The notes beneath the pieces are model-generated. The model did no database searches. It worked only from the letters and a program-made list of their open reading frames with translations, and was not told the DNA's origin. A program made the position numbers and the translations under genes. A stretch of 37,078 bases of DNA from Thiotrichaceae bacterium (GTDB lineage: Bacteria > Pseudomonadota > Gammaproteobacteria > Beggiatoales > Beggiatoaceae): the NCBI GenBank assembly GCA_026993485.1, contig JALWSU010000446.1, positions 1 through 37,078 on the forward strand. The letters run 5' to 3'. Shown here one piece after another: positions 8,347-17,781 of the stretch (positions are counted from its first letter, which is position 1; each line of letters starts with the position of its first letter).

Positions 8347-10335
8347 ATGAAACTACAACTACGTAAACCCCGTATCCAATTAATTATTATGCTATTTTTT
8401 AGCATGATACTTGCTAGTATTAATAGCTATGCTGGTAATCTTACCCAACAGCGTTGGCAATTTGAGCAGGCAGTTGATGCCTTTAAAAATAAAGATTGGC
8501 TGGAGTTTCAAGAACTTTCTACAAGTTTACGAGATTACCCGCTGTATTATTATTTGCGTTACCTGTCTCTAAAACAGCACCTGAATGATGTCAACGGCTT
8601 TGAAATTAAAGCTTTTCTTAAAAGCTATGGTAATACCTATTTTGGGAATTTATTGCGTGGCAAATGGTTGCAACAATTAGCTAATCAAAATGATTGGCAA
8701 ACTTTTGTGAAATTTTACACGCCACAAAAATCGGTTAGTTTGCAATGCCAATATGCGTGGGCGCGTATTGTGACGAGACAAAATCGTTCTGCCGCTATTC
8801 AAGATGCGAAAAAACTCTGGTTGGTTGGTAAATCACAACCTGAAGCCTGTGAGCCAGTATTTGAATACTTATATAGAACTGGGCAAATTGATAAAGAATT
8901 AATTTGGAAACGCATTGGTTTAGCCATGAATAAAGGTAAGCTTGGATTAGCGCGTAAACTTGCTGAACGTCTTAATCCAAGTGATAGCATTTGGGAACTT
9001 CAATGGGAAACTATGCACAAAAAACCAGCTCAGACTTTGACTGATTTTCATAGCCCTGATTTGCCGATTGTACGTCAAATCATCATGCATGGGATTAAAC
9101 GCTTAGCGAGAAAAGATTTTAGTGCTGCTGAAATTTATTGGCAAGATTTTCAACGTCGTTATAGCTTTTCGGAGCAACAAATTGGAGAAATGCAGCGTGA
9201 TTTAGCCCTAGCCAGTGTTAAGCATGAACATCCGCTGGCTTTGAAATGGCTTGCGGCAGTTAATAAAAAATATCTAACTGATAAAGTTAGTAAAACTCGT
9301 ATTACGCTGGCTTTGAAACAACGCGATTGGTATGCAGTTGCTGATTTTATTCAGGAATTGCCAGAAAAAGATAAAAAATCTTTGAGATGGCGTTATTGGC
9401 TGGCACGCGCCCTTGAGCAAATTGGAAAAACTACTCAAGCACGGCGGTTATATAAAAGCCTTGCTAAAGAGCGTGACTATTACGGATTTTTAGCCGCTGA
9501 TCGAATTAAGGCTAAGTATCAAATGCAGCATCATCCAGTTAAGTTTACTGAAGCTGAAAAAGCACGCTTGATGAAAACCCCTAGCTTGGCTGCTGCTTAT
9601 GAATTTTATAAAATTAGTAAATTTAGCGATAATCGTGAATTAGTGCTAAATGCTCGGCGTGAATGGAAATATGCCATTAAACACTTGAAACATCGTCAAC
9701 AGAAAATTGCGACAGTACTTGCAAGTCGTTGGGGTTGGCATGATCAAGCTATTATAACTTCGGCTAAAATCGGCTATTATGATGATTTAGATGTCCGTTT
9801 TCCTTTGGCATTTTATCAACAATTAAAAAGAGGTGCTAAGAGACAATTTATTGATTTAGCATGGGTTTATGGTATCATTCGCCAAGAAAGTATTTTTCGG
9901 ACTGGTGCCAATTCTCGCGTTGGCGCACGAGGTTTAATGCAATTAATGCCTGCAACAGCTAGATTAGTGGCTAGAAAAATTGGGCTACAATTAAAAAGCT
10001 CTGCTCAACTAACTGATATTGATACTAATATCAGCTTAGGCACTGGCTATTTACAACAAATGCTTGAAAGATTCGACGGCAATCATATGTTAGCGACGGC
10101 AGCCTATAATGCTGGTCCTGGTCGAGCTGAAAGTTGGTTATCTGGAAAAAGTTGTATGCCAGCCGATCTCTGGGTTGAAATGATTCCTTTTGATGAAACT
10201 CGTAACTATGTGCGGCGTGTTCTTTTTTATACCCGCATTTATGAATATCGCTTGAATCGTCAACGCCCCCGTGCGATGCGCGTTACATTGGCACCGTATG
10301 AAGGACATTGTAAACTTCGCGTAGCAAAAAAATAA
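8347..10335 (+). CDS. slt: Soluble lytic murein transglycosylase
   Basis: The 662-residue product has a signal peptide (about 1-29, cut after SYA), a long helical superhelix with many TPR-like pairs, and a C-terminal SLT domain of the goose-lysozyme fold. The catalytic Glu is E514 in GIIRQES, followed by GARGLMQLMPATA and the AAYNAGPGR block. It cleaves the MurNAc-GlcNAc bond of peptidoglycan in the periplasm, forming 1,6-anhydro ends. The length is close to E. coli Slt70. A strong TAAGGAGG at 8327-8334 sets the start, and a TATAAT at 8305-8310 just upstream is a possible -10 box. Single-gene unit. Confidence 0.95.
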   Translation: MKLQLRKPRIQLIIMLFFSMILASINSYAGNLTQQRWQFEQAVDAFKNKDWLEFQELSTSLRDYPLYYYLRYLSLKQHLNDVNGFEIKAFLKSYGNTYFGNLLRGKWLQQLANQNDWQTFVKFYTPQKSVSLQCQYAWARIVTRQNRSAAIQDAKKLWLVGKSQPEACEPVFEYLYRTGQIDKELIWKRIGLAMNKGKLGLARKLAERLNPSDSIWELQWETMHKKPAQTLTDFHSPDLPIVRQIIMHGIKRLARKDFSAAEIYWQDFQRRYSFSEQQIGEMQRDLALASVKHEHPLALKWLAAVNKKYLTDKVSKTRITLALKQRDWYAVADFIQELPEKDKKSLRWRYWLARALEQIGKTTQARRLYKSLAKERDYYGFLAADRIKAKYQMQHHPVKFTEAEKARLMKTPSLAAAYEFYKISKFSDNRELVLNARREWKYAIKHLKHRQQKIATVLASRWGWHDQAIITSAKIGYYDDLDVRFPLAFYQQLKRGAKRQFIDLAWVYGIIRQESIFRTGANSRVGARGLMQLMPATARLVARKIGLQLKSSAQLTDIDTNISLGTGYLQQMLERFDGNHMLATAAYNAGPGRAESWLSGKSCMPADLWVEMIPFDETRNYVRRVLFYTRIYEYRLNRQRPRAMRVTLAPYEGHCKLRVAKK

Positions 10336-10354
10336 GGAAACTAACAAAAAGGGC

Positions 10355-10377
10355 AACCACAAGGGAATTGGTTGTCC
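10355..10377. repeat. Decayed GGGCAACC hairpin
   Basis: GGGCAACCACAAGGGAATTG then GTTGTCC: the left arm of the hairpin family is joined to a short altered right arm. It lies 20 bp after the slt stop. Confidence 0.6.
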
Positions 10378-10478
10378 TGAGTAATTACCAAAAAATAATC
10401 TATCCACACCCCTAACCTTTCTAACAAGCCACAGAGCATCTAAACAATCAGATTAGATAAATTATATTAAAATCAATG

Positions 10479-10507
10479 AGTTTAGAATTGTCATAATTAT
10501 CTAAACT
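10479..10507. promoter_or_regulatory. Operator-like inverted repeat before the PIN gene
   Basis: AGTTTAGA and TCTAAACT form an 8-bp perfect inverted repeat around 13 bp (ATTGTCATAATTA) that is itself partly symmetric. It ends 37 bp before the preferred ATG. Its place suits an autoregulatory site of a toxin-antitoxin-like pair, but this is inference. Confidence 0.35.
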
Positions 10508-10543
10508 GTGAGTTCTCTGATTAATTTGTTCTACACGAGAAGA

Positions 10544-11026
10544 ATGATGATTAAAAAATACTATATTGAAACAAGCATTCCAAGTTCTTATCATGAAACT
10601 CGTACCAATGTTCGGGTTCAAGCCATGCAAGAATGGACAAAACAGTGGTGGGAGTTACCAAAAGATGGGATTGTACAAACAGGTTTTCCAGTGATAGTTG
10701 AACTGTTAGAAGCACCTTCGCCCAAGCAAGAAAATTGTTTACAGTTAATAGAAAAAATACCTATATTGGAATATACCAAAGAAATTGATGAAATTGTTAA
10801 AGTTTACATCAAACATAAAATCATGCCCAATGAAGCAATGGGGGATGCAGCGCATCTTGCTTTAGCTTCATTTTACAAATGCGATTTTTTAGTGACATGG
10901 AATTGTAAACATATTGCTAATGCTAACAAATATGATCATATAGCCAGAATTAATAGTCTGTTAGGGTTATTTAACCCTAAATTAGTTACACCATTTCAAT
11001 TATTAAACCTAAATGGAGGAGAATAA
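10544..11026 (+). CDS. PIN-domain protein, VapC-like
   Basis: The protein, 160 residues from the ATG at 10544, starts MMIKKYYIETSIPSS, the first PIN strand with Glu where most have Asp. It has an acidic cluster EAMGDAAHLALA in the middle and LVTWNCKHIANANK near the end. This pattern is typical of a widespread VapC-related PIN family annotated as toxin ribonucleases. A GTG at 10508 gives a longer frame but has no ribosome site and abuts the operator-like palindrome, so I prefer the ATG. The next gene starts two bases after the stop. The E-for-D change at the first metal ligand also occurs in this subfamily and need not mean loss of activity. Confidence 0.75.
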   Translation: MMIKKYYIETSIPSSYHETRTNVRVQAMQEWTKQWWELPKDGIVQTGFPVIVELLEAPSPKQENCLQLIEKIPILEYTKEIDEIVKVYIKHKIMPNEAMGDAAHLALASFYKCDFLVTWNCKHIANANKYDHIARINSLLGLFNPKLVTPFQLLNLNGGE

Positions 11027-11028
11027 AA

Positions 11029-11193
11029 ATGATTAAAGATATTGATGGACTAGATTGGCTTCGAGAAATTAGAAAAAAAATTATTACCAAGTGTCATAAT
11101 GATCCTAATCTTATGGGGGATTATTATAGACATCTCCAAAAACAGTATGAAAGCCGATTAATCAAAAATTCACTAAATAAAAAAAACTCATAA
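11029..11193 (+). CDS. Small partner of the PIN protein, putative antitoxin
   Basis: 54 residues (MIKDIDGLDWLREIRKKIIT...), highly charged and helical, with the xxLxxIRxxI and YYRHLQKQY pattern seen in short proteins encoded next to this PIN family. GGAGGAG at 11015-11021 is a strong ribosome site, and the start lies 2 bp after the PIN stop, so the two are co-translated. The order is toxin first, unlike classic vapBC. The antitoxin role is inferred from context alone. Confidence 0.65.
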   Translation: MIKDIDGLDWLREIRKKIITKCHNDPNLMGDYYRHLQKQYESRLIKNSLNKKNS

Positions 11194-11249
11194 TTAGAGT
11201 TTCTCCGCCTAGCGGCTCAAGCCCAAGGCGGATTTCTCAGGAAAAACCT

Positions 11250-12116
11250 ATGATTAGTAGTATGACAGCCTTCGCACGGATTGATGTCCCAGAAAATTGG
11301 GGGCAAGTCTGTTGGGAGCTTCGTTCAGTAAACCATCGCTATTTGGATATTTCTGTCCGTTTACCTGAAAACTTTCGCCGTTTAGAAGTCACAATACGCG
11401 AACATATTCAGCAACAGCTTAAGCGTGGTAAAATTGATTGCAGTTTATATTTTCAAAAGAATGATAGTAATAACGCCCAATTGGAAATTAATCCCGAAAT
11501 TGTCCAAGAACTATGGCAAGCAATACAACAGATTAATTCGATTACTGGCAATACTAAGCCACCTAATTCTATGGAAATTTTACGCTGGCAAGATGTGTTA
11601 GCAACTAAGACGCTAGACATTGAAGAAATTGGGGAAACGGTAATCAAGCATTTTGATACTGCTTTAACCGAATTGCTGAGACAGCGGGAACGTGAAGGGG
11701 CGCAGCTTGCGACTTTGATCGAACAACGTTGCACTGCAATTTTTGCCGAAATTGAACAAATTCGTCAAGAATTACCAACTATTTTGCAAGAACAACGGCA
11801 ACGTTTGGAAAATCGATTAGCAGAACTGGTTGAACTCAATCCTGAGCGTGTAGAACAAGAAATCGTGATAATTGCCCAAAAGATGGATGTAGCTGAAGAA
11901 TTGGATCGTATGGAAACCCATTTGGCAGAGATAAAGAAAATCTTAAATAAGAAAAATCAAGCTATTGGCAGACGCTTAGATTTTTTAGTACAAGAACTCC
12001 ATCGTGAAGCTAATACTTTAGGTGCTAAATCCAATCATATCAATACTAGCCATCATAGTGTTGAATTAAAAGTCTTAATTGATCAAATACGTGAACAAAC
12101 CCAAAATATAGAATAA
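11250..12116 (+). CDS. yicC: YicC family endoribonuclease
   Basis: 288 residues with the family opening MISSMTAFAR, the WELRSVNHRYLDISVRLPE block, and the conserved C-terminal DUF1732 (EELDRMETHLAEI ... GRRLDFLVQELHREANTL). YicC/YloC proteins are endoribonucleases that act on small RNAs and structured RNAs in the cytoplasm. AGGA at 11239 lies 7 bp before the ATG. An imperfect hairpin (CCGCCT/AGGCGG, 11203-11230) between the PIN partner and yicC may attenuate read-through. gmk follows at 22 bp, a common yicC-gmk pairing in bacteria. Confidence 0.95.
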   Translation: MISSMTAFARIDVPENWGQVCWELRSVNHRYLDISVRLPENFRRLEVTIREHIQQQLKRGKIDCSLYFQKNDSNNAQLEINPEIVQELWQAIQQINSITGNTKPPNSMEILRWQDVLATKTLDIEEIGETVIKHFDTALTELLRQREREGAQLATLIEQRCTAIFAEIEQIRQELPTILQEQRQRLENRLAELVELNPERVEQEIVIIAQKMDVAEELDRMETHLAEIKKILNKKNQAIGRRLDFLVQELHREANTLGAKSNHINTSHHSVELKVLIDQIREQTQNIE

Positions 12117-12135
12117 AATTTCTAGGTATTAATAA

Positions 12136-12759
<624 letters not shown>

Positions 12760-12800
12760 TTTTTTTCTTGTTTCCAAGCGGGAGCTTCACTGCCGTTAAG

Positions 12801-13027
12801 AAAAACCTCCGAGGAAAACCATACCTCGGAGGTTATCAAACTATACTCAACACCTTCACAAATTTAGCTCACTCAATATAGATTTATCGAGCTTGGAGTG
12901 CAAGGTTACCTTGCACGACAAGCGGTAGCGTACAAGGTAACCTTGTACTCCTGTTCAAAAACCAATTGTTCAAATTGTGAAGGTGCAGAGTATAACGACC
13001 TCCGAGGTATGGTTTTCCTCGGAGGTC
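12801..13027. repeat. 227-bp nested inverted repeat between convergent genes
   Basis: The outer arms are CCTCCGAGGAAAACCATACC... (from 12806) and its complement (to about 13026). They are extended inward by TATACTCAACACCTTCACAA (12842-12861) against TTGTGAAGGTGCAGAGTATA (12975-12994). In the centre sits a different palindrome pair, GGAGTGCAAGGTTACCTTGC and TACAAGGTAACCTTGTACTCC (12895-12952). It fills the 12760-13069 gap and probably separates the gmk and gltD transcripts. Confidence 0.88.
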
Positions 13028-13069
13028 TGATTTTAAGGCTTAACTTAATGGCATTGGTATAAATCTACA

Positions 13070-14506
13070 TTATCTCGGCAATTCCGAACTACCCATCAAA
13101 TATTCATCCACTGCCCTAGCAGCTTGTCGCCCCTCACGAATCGCCCAAACTACTAAAGATTGCCCACGGCGCATGTCTCCCGCCGCAAAAACTTTGTCAA
13201 CCGAAGTCTTATAATTTTTATCATCGGCTTGAACATTACCACGCCCATCTACTGCTATACCGAGTTCTTCAAGCATACCTTCATAAACTGGGTGCATGAA
13301 TCCCATTGCTAATAAGACTAAATCGGCTTTTAATTCAAACTCGCTACCCGGAATTTCTGACATTTGCCAACGACCATTATCATCTTTTTGCCAATCTACG
13401 CGCACTAAATGAACCTTTGTTACTTGTCCATTTTCACCCTCAAGAAATTTAGTCGAAACCGACCAATATCGTTCACAACCTTCTTCTTGAGATGAAGAAG
13501 TTCGCAGTTTATGGGGCCAGTTTGGCCAAGTCAATTCCTTATTTTCCTTTTCAGGTGGCTTTGGTAAAATTTCTAACTGTGTAACGGAAGTCGCACCCTG
13601 ACGAATAGATGTACCAATGCAATCAGAACCAGTATCTCCTCCGCCAATCACAACTACATGCTTATTTGTTGCCGTAATCTGATTCTCAAGCTGATCACCT
13701 AATACAACTCGTGTTTGTTGCGATAAAAATTCCAATGCAAAATGCACGCCATTTAAATCACGTCCATCTACTGCTAAATCGCGTGGCTTTTCAGAGCCAC
13801 CTGTTAAGAGGACTGCATCGAATTGATTAAGTAAATCCTTAGCGGATTTTGTAACACCAATATGAGTATTTGGATAAAATTTGACCCCTTCGGCTTGCAT
13901 TTGTGCCATACGACGATCAATAACTTGCTTATCCATTTTAAAATTTGGAATGCCATAACGCATTAATCCGCCAATACGATCATTTTTCTCATAAACGACT
14001 ACTTCATGCCCTGCGCGTGCCAATTGCTGAGCACTAGCCAATCCTGCAGGCCCTGAACCAACTATGGCGACTTGCTTTCCAGTACGATGTTTCGGAATTT
14101 CTGGTTTAATCCAACCATTTTCCCAAGCTTTTTCTACAATCGTGTATTCAATCGTTTTAATAGTTACTGGTTCATCGGTTAAATTCAAGGTACAAGCAGC
14201 TTCACAAGGAGCTGGACAAATCCGCCCTGTGAATTCTGGAAAATTATTCGTGGAATGTAAAACTTCAAGAGCAGCCTTAAAGTCATTATGGTAAACAAGG
14301 TCATTCCAATCAGGAATAATATTATTGATTGGACAACCATTATGACAATAAGGGATACCGCAATCCATACAACGAGCAGCTTGTTGAATCACCTCATCCT
14401 CTGTAAGAGGAATTACAAATTCTTGATAACCCTGAATCCGATCAGCGACTGGCGCATATTGGCGATCATAGCGAGAAATTTCTAAAAATCCGGTTGTTTT
14501 ACCCAT
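13070..14506 (-). CDS. gltD: Glutamate synthase small (beta) subunit
   Basis: 478 residues. The N-terminal iron-sulfur region has C46-C49-C54-C58 ([13 protein letters not shown]) and C97-C101-C105, followed by an FAD site ([14 protein letters not shown]) and an NADPH site ([15 protein letters not shown]). It oxidises NADPH and passes electrons to the large GltB subunit, which makes glutamate from glutamine and 2-oxoglutarate. TAGGAAC about 11 bp before the ATG is the ribosome site. gltB is not in the window, so the usual gltBD operon is split, or this is a GltD-like oxidoreductase partner for another enzyme. Confidence 0.93.
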   Translation of the reverse strand: MGKTTGFLEISRYDRQYAPVADRIQGYQEFVIPLTEDEVIQQAARCMDCGIPYCHNGCPINNIIPDWNDLVYHNDFKAALEVLHSTNNFPEFTGRICPAPCEAACTLNLTDEPVTIKTIEYTIVEKAWENGWIKPEIPKHRTGKQVAIVGSGPAGLASAQQLARAGHEVVVYEKNDRIGGLMRYGIPNFKMDKQVIDRRMAQMQAEGVKFYPNTHIGVTKSAKDLLNQFDAVLLTGGSEKPRDLAVDGRDLNGVHFALEFLSQQTRVVLGDQLENQITATNKHVVVIGGGDTGSDCIGTSIRQGATSVTQLEILPKPPEKENKELTWPNWPHKLRTSSSQEEGCERYWSVSTKFLEGENGQVTKVHLVRVDWQKDDNGRWQMSEIPGSEFELKADLVLLAMGFMHPVYEGMLEELGIAVDGRGNVQADDKNYKTSVDKVFAAGDMRRGQSLVVWAIREGRQAARAVDEYLMGSSELPR

Positions 14507-14792
14507 TGAATCTTTGTTCCTAAAATTGAGATAAAGTTAAATCTTATTAATTACTTACTTAATTGATATATAGTCCCAGCGTGGAAATGCGTACTATACT
14601 ATGATGCTTATCATAATAAATACTTAATATTAGAGCAAGGGGGCGTACTTTGATATAAATACTACCGTTTTAAAATATCGAACTGATTTTTAAATCCTAG
14701 GTTTTCCCATTTTCCATAAGCAATGTTGATTACTTTACTTGATTTTTATATATTGTTATTGTTTCACAATACCTATACTAATACAAAAAACA

Positions 14793-14857
14793 TTGGAGTC
14801 CAAAGCTTTAGCTTTTGCAAGTCACCCAAAGCGAAAAGCTAAAGCTTTGGACTCCAA
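14793..14857. repeat. MITE family A core without ends
   Basis: TTGGAGTCCAAAGCTTTAGC ... GCTAAAGCTTTGGACTCCAA, the inner palindrome of family A; the GGACTTACGCA ends are missing. It lies upstream of the kinase gene. A TTG inside it (14815) opens a longer false frame. The remainder of 14507-14949 shows no gene. Confidence 0.8.
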
Positions 14858-14949
14858 CTATGACAAACCTACTTTTTTTTATTTCCGGACAACATAAGCA
14901 TGATGAAAAAGTCCTCAGATTTAATTTAGCAAGCAGAAACGGGAGCAAA

Positions 14950-16386
14950 ATGAAACAGCCACTGTCAAAAAGCAAGATTTTGATTGTAGATGACACGCCC
15001 AACAATTTACAGCTATTAAGCAAAATACTGACTCAACGGGGTTATAAAGTACGTACTGCCGTGAATGGTGAATTAGCGTTAAAGTTGATTCAGTCAACTT
15101 TGCCAGATTTGATTTTACTAGACATTATGATGCCAGGAATGGATGGTTATCAAGTCTGTGAAAAGTTAAAAGCCGATGATATAACACGCAAGATCCCAGT
15201 TCTGTTTATCAGTTCTTTGAATGACGTATTTGACAAAGTTAAAGCCTTTTCTATGGGAGGTGTTGATTATATTACGAAACCTTTTCAGGTTGAAGAGGTG
15301 CTGGCACGAGTAAAAACCCATTTGCAACTGCGTCAATTGCAACAAAAATTGGAGGCACAAAACCAAGAATTACAAACAAGCTTAAAGCATCTCAAACTCA
15401 CCCAACAAGAGCTGATTCGATCCGAAAAACTGGCATCTTTAGGACAACTAATTGCTGGCATTGCTCATGAAATTAATAATCCTCATAGTGCAATTAAGTC
15501 ATCCTTACTGCCGATTAATGATTTCAAAAACTACTTCATAGCACAATTACCTGATTTTGTGCGTTTTCTGCCTGAAGAACAACAACAAGCTATTTTGGCA
15601 TTAGTACCAAGAATATTAGCCAAAAAAGCTCCCAGCTTGGGATTCAAAGAACGACGCCAATTAAAACGTCAACTCATACGCCAATTAGAACAAAATGAGA
15701 TTCAAAATGTTGCCATAATTGCGGATCGTTTGGTGGATATGGGGATTTATGACAATCTTGAACTGTTGTTATTCTTATTAAAAAGCCATGATAGTGAAAA
15801 ATTGTTAGAGATTCTGTCGAAATTATACGATTTTAAAACTGGTATAGAAACGATTGAGATTGCCAGCGAACGCGCTTCGAGAATCGTATTTGCTATGAAA
15901 AATTTTTGCCGTTTTGATCAGATTGGGACAAAAGTCAGGATTAATATTGTGGATAATATTGAAACCGTGTTAATCCTGTATCAAAATTATTTAAAACAAA
16001 ATGTTAATGTAATCAAGCAGTATGATTCATCACCTCTGATTATGTGTTATGCTGACGAAATTAATCAGATTTGGATGAATTTGATTTATAATGCATTACA
16101 AGCAATGCACTTTAAAGGTACTTTAAAAATTGCAGTAACTCAGCAGGATAATCAAGTTGTTGTCAGTATAACTGATAGTGGTGAGGGGATTGCAGAGGAG
16201 ATAAAGGATAAAATTTTTGAACCGTTTTTTACCAGCAAACCCCCTGGTGAAGGAACTGGTTTGGGATTAGATATTGTTAAACAAATTGTTGAAAAACATG
16301 ATGGTAAGATTGTTGTAGCCAGTAAACCTGGAGAAACGACATTTACAATCTGGCTTCCTATTGGTTCAACTCAGGAGATGTTGTAA
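14950..16386 (+). CDS. REC-histidine kinase (hybrid sensor without membrane segments)
   Basis: 478 residues from the ATG at 14950, which has GGGAG just before it. The REC domain (about 9-125) has the acidic pair D14/D15, acceptor D58 and K110. A coiled coil follows (about 127-160), then the dimer/His box with H173 (GIAHEINNP). An extra helical insertion of ~180 residues separates it from the ATPase domain, which has an N box (NLIYNALQAM), DSGEGI and GEGTGLGLDIV. A cytoplasmic kinase with N-terminal receiver is usually fed by another kinase. It overlaps the next gene by one base (TAATG), so kinase and regulator are translationally coupled. The frame is open back to 14815, but that part is repeat sequence. 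Confidence 0.92.
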   Translation: MKQPLSKSKILIVDDTPNNLQLLSKILTQRGYKVRTAVNGELALKLIQSTLPDLILLDIMMPGMDGYQVCEKLKADDITRKIPVLFISSLNDVFDKVKAFSMGGVDYITKPFQVEEVLARVKTHLQLRQLQQKLEAQNQELQTSLKHLKLTQQELIRSEKLASLGQLIAGIAHEINNPHSAIKSSLLPINDFKNYFIAQLPDFVRFLPEEQQQAILALVPRILAKKAPSLGFKERRQLKRQLIRQLEQNEIQNVAIIADRLVDMGIYDNLELLLFLLKSHDSEKLLEILSKLYDFKTGIETIEIASERASRIVFAMKNFCRFDQIGTKVRINIVDNIETVLILYQNYLKQNVNVIKQYDSSPLIMCYADEINQIWMNLIYNALQAMHFKGTLKIAVTQQDNQVVVSITDSGEGIAEEIKDKIFEPFFTSKPPGEGTGLGLDIVKQIVEKHDGKIVVASKPGETTFTIWLPIGSTQEML

Positions 16387-16802
16387 TGTCTAGCCCCATC
16401 ATTTTATGTGTTGATGACGAAACAACAATTTTAGAGGGCCTGAAATGGAATTTACGAAAACTCTTCGGTGAAAAATATAGTTACGAATTTGCAAAGGATG
16501 CTGAAGAGGCTATGGAAATAATTGAAGAACTAGAACAGGATGGTGAAGAAATTCAGCTAATTATTTGTGACTGGTTAATGCCAGGAAAAAAAGGCGATGA
16601 ATTTCTGATTGAACTTCATCAGCTTTATCCAAGAATAGTAAAAATTATACTAACAGGGCAAGCCGATCAGAATGCGATTAAGCGTGCTACAACGCAGGCT
16701 AATCTTCACTCCTGTATCTTAAAACCTTGGGATCAGACTGAATTTAAAAATGCCTTAACTTCTGGTTTGGAAAAATTTCATTTGAACGCAGATTCTCACT
16801 AG
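16386..16802 (+). CDS. Single-domain response regulator
   Basis: 138 residues, essentially one REC domain: acidic pair D10/D11, acceptor D62 (IICDWLMPG), T90 and K113 (ILKPWD). The LKPWD form is common in receivers paired with hybrid kinases or HD-GYP proteins. There is no output domain, so it probably relays phosphate or binds a partner. It begins on the last base of the kinase stop and should be its main target. Confidence 0.92.
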   Translation: MSSPIILCVDDETTILEGLKWNLRKLFGEKYSYEFAKDAEEAMEIIEELEQDGEEIQLIICDWLMPGKKGDEFLIELHQLYPRIVKIILTGQADQNAIKRATTQANLHSCILKPWDQTEFKNALTSGLEKFHLNADSH

Positions 16803-16843
16803 GTTAAAAAATTCAAGAAAGGATTATAAAAAGGATAAGAAAC

Positions 16844-17659
16844 ATGCAATTTGTTGATGTAAAAACCGATTTTGCTTTTAAAAAAATTTTTGGTAGCGAA
16901 GAATCCAAAAATATACTTATCAGCTTTTTGAATGCTCTGCTAGATTTTGGAGAAAATCCGATTGTTGAGTTAGTGATTGTGAATCCCTATCAGCTCAGAT
17001 TAATGAGAGAACGGAAAGACAGTCTTATAGGTATTAAAGCAACATTAGCTAATAACATTCAAGTTATTATTGAACTACAAATGATTAATCAACTTGGTTT
17101 GGGGAAAAAACCGATTTTCTCTAATATCACCCAATCAACTAAGCAGCAAAATCAAGCCGTAATTGCCTTAATCATTTCCGATTTGAGCTTGTTAAAATTT
17201 CCTGCTTTAGATGCTTTAGTGATTAATAAATTTAAAATATTACATGAGGAAACAACTGGTTATATGGAACTAGTGTTTGTAGAACTACCAAAGTTTCAGA
17301 AAACTGAACTGCAATTGAGTTCTATGGCAGATAAATGGATTTATTTTTTGAAAAACGCTGCTAATTTGAAATATATTCCACAAACCTTAAACGATGAAGA
17401 AGCTATACAACAGGCTTTTCAGATGGCTACTCATTTTAATCGTGAAGAATTAAAAATCCAGTCTAATTATGTCAAGTCCATAAATGAGCAGAGCAATAAG
17501 ATTCTTAAGGGAAAAAAGGGAGAAAGACAAGCTGTTGATGATGAAAAAGCTGCTAAGTTACGCTTGGCAAAAACAATGCTAGCAACCAATAGTAATGTCT
17601 CTTTTGTAATGCAAGTGACAGGTTTAGATTGGGCAGATATTCAATCATGTCGTCAGTAG
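16844..17659 (+). CDS. Rpn/PD-(D/E)XK family transposase-like protein
   Basis: 271 residues. The opening VKTDFAFKKIFGSEESKNIL and LISFLNALL, and the IIELQM block at 75-80, are marks of the PF12784/Rpn family (recombination-promoting nuclease, PD-(D/E)XK fold). The usual Asp of the ILDV strand appears as G63 (SLIGIKA), so one metal ligand may be lost, although E77-x-Q79 remains. The C-terminal part has the LAKTMLATNSNVSFVMQVTGL helix pair common in the family. AAGGATAAG before the ATG is the ribosome site. It lies 41 bp after the response regulator, possibly in the same transcript. Confidence 0.82.
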   Translation: MQFVDVKTDFAFKKIFGSEESKNILISFLNALLDFGENPIVELVIVNPYQLRLMRERKDSLIGIKATLANNIQVIIELQMINQLGLGKKPIFSNITQSTKQQNQAVIALIISDLSLLKFPALDALVINKFKILHEETTGYMELVFVELPKFQKTELQLSSMADKWIYFLKNAANLKYIPQTLNDEEAIQQAFQMATHFNREELKIQSNYVKSINEQSNKILKGKKGERQAVDDEKAAKLRLAKTMLATNSNVSFVMQVTGLDWADIQSCRQ

Positions 17660-17781
17660 CCACGTAGTATTTTAAGTTTCAATTTTTAGGTTATAATAAT
17701 AATTATAAAAAGGATAAGTACTAAATTTGTACTTTTTAGTTAGATGATTTTTTATTTTAAGAACTAACGTACTAATATCAA

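Noticed and set aside
14815-14949. 45-residue extension of the REC-kinase
   Set aside because: Its TTG lies in a repeat; the REC domain begins normally a few residues after the ATG at 14950, which has GGGAG before it.
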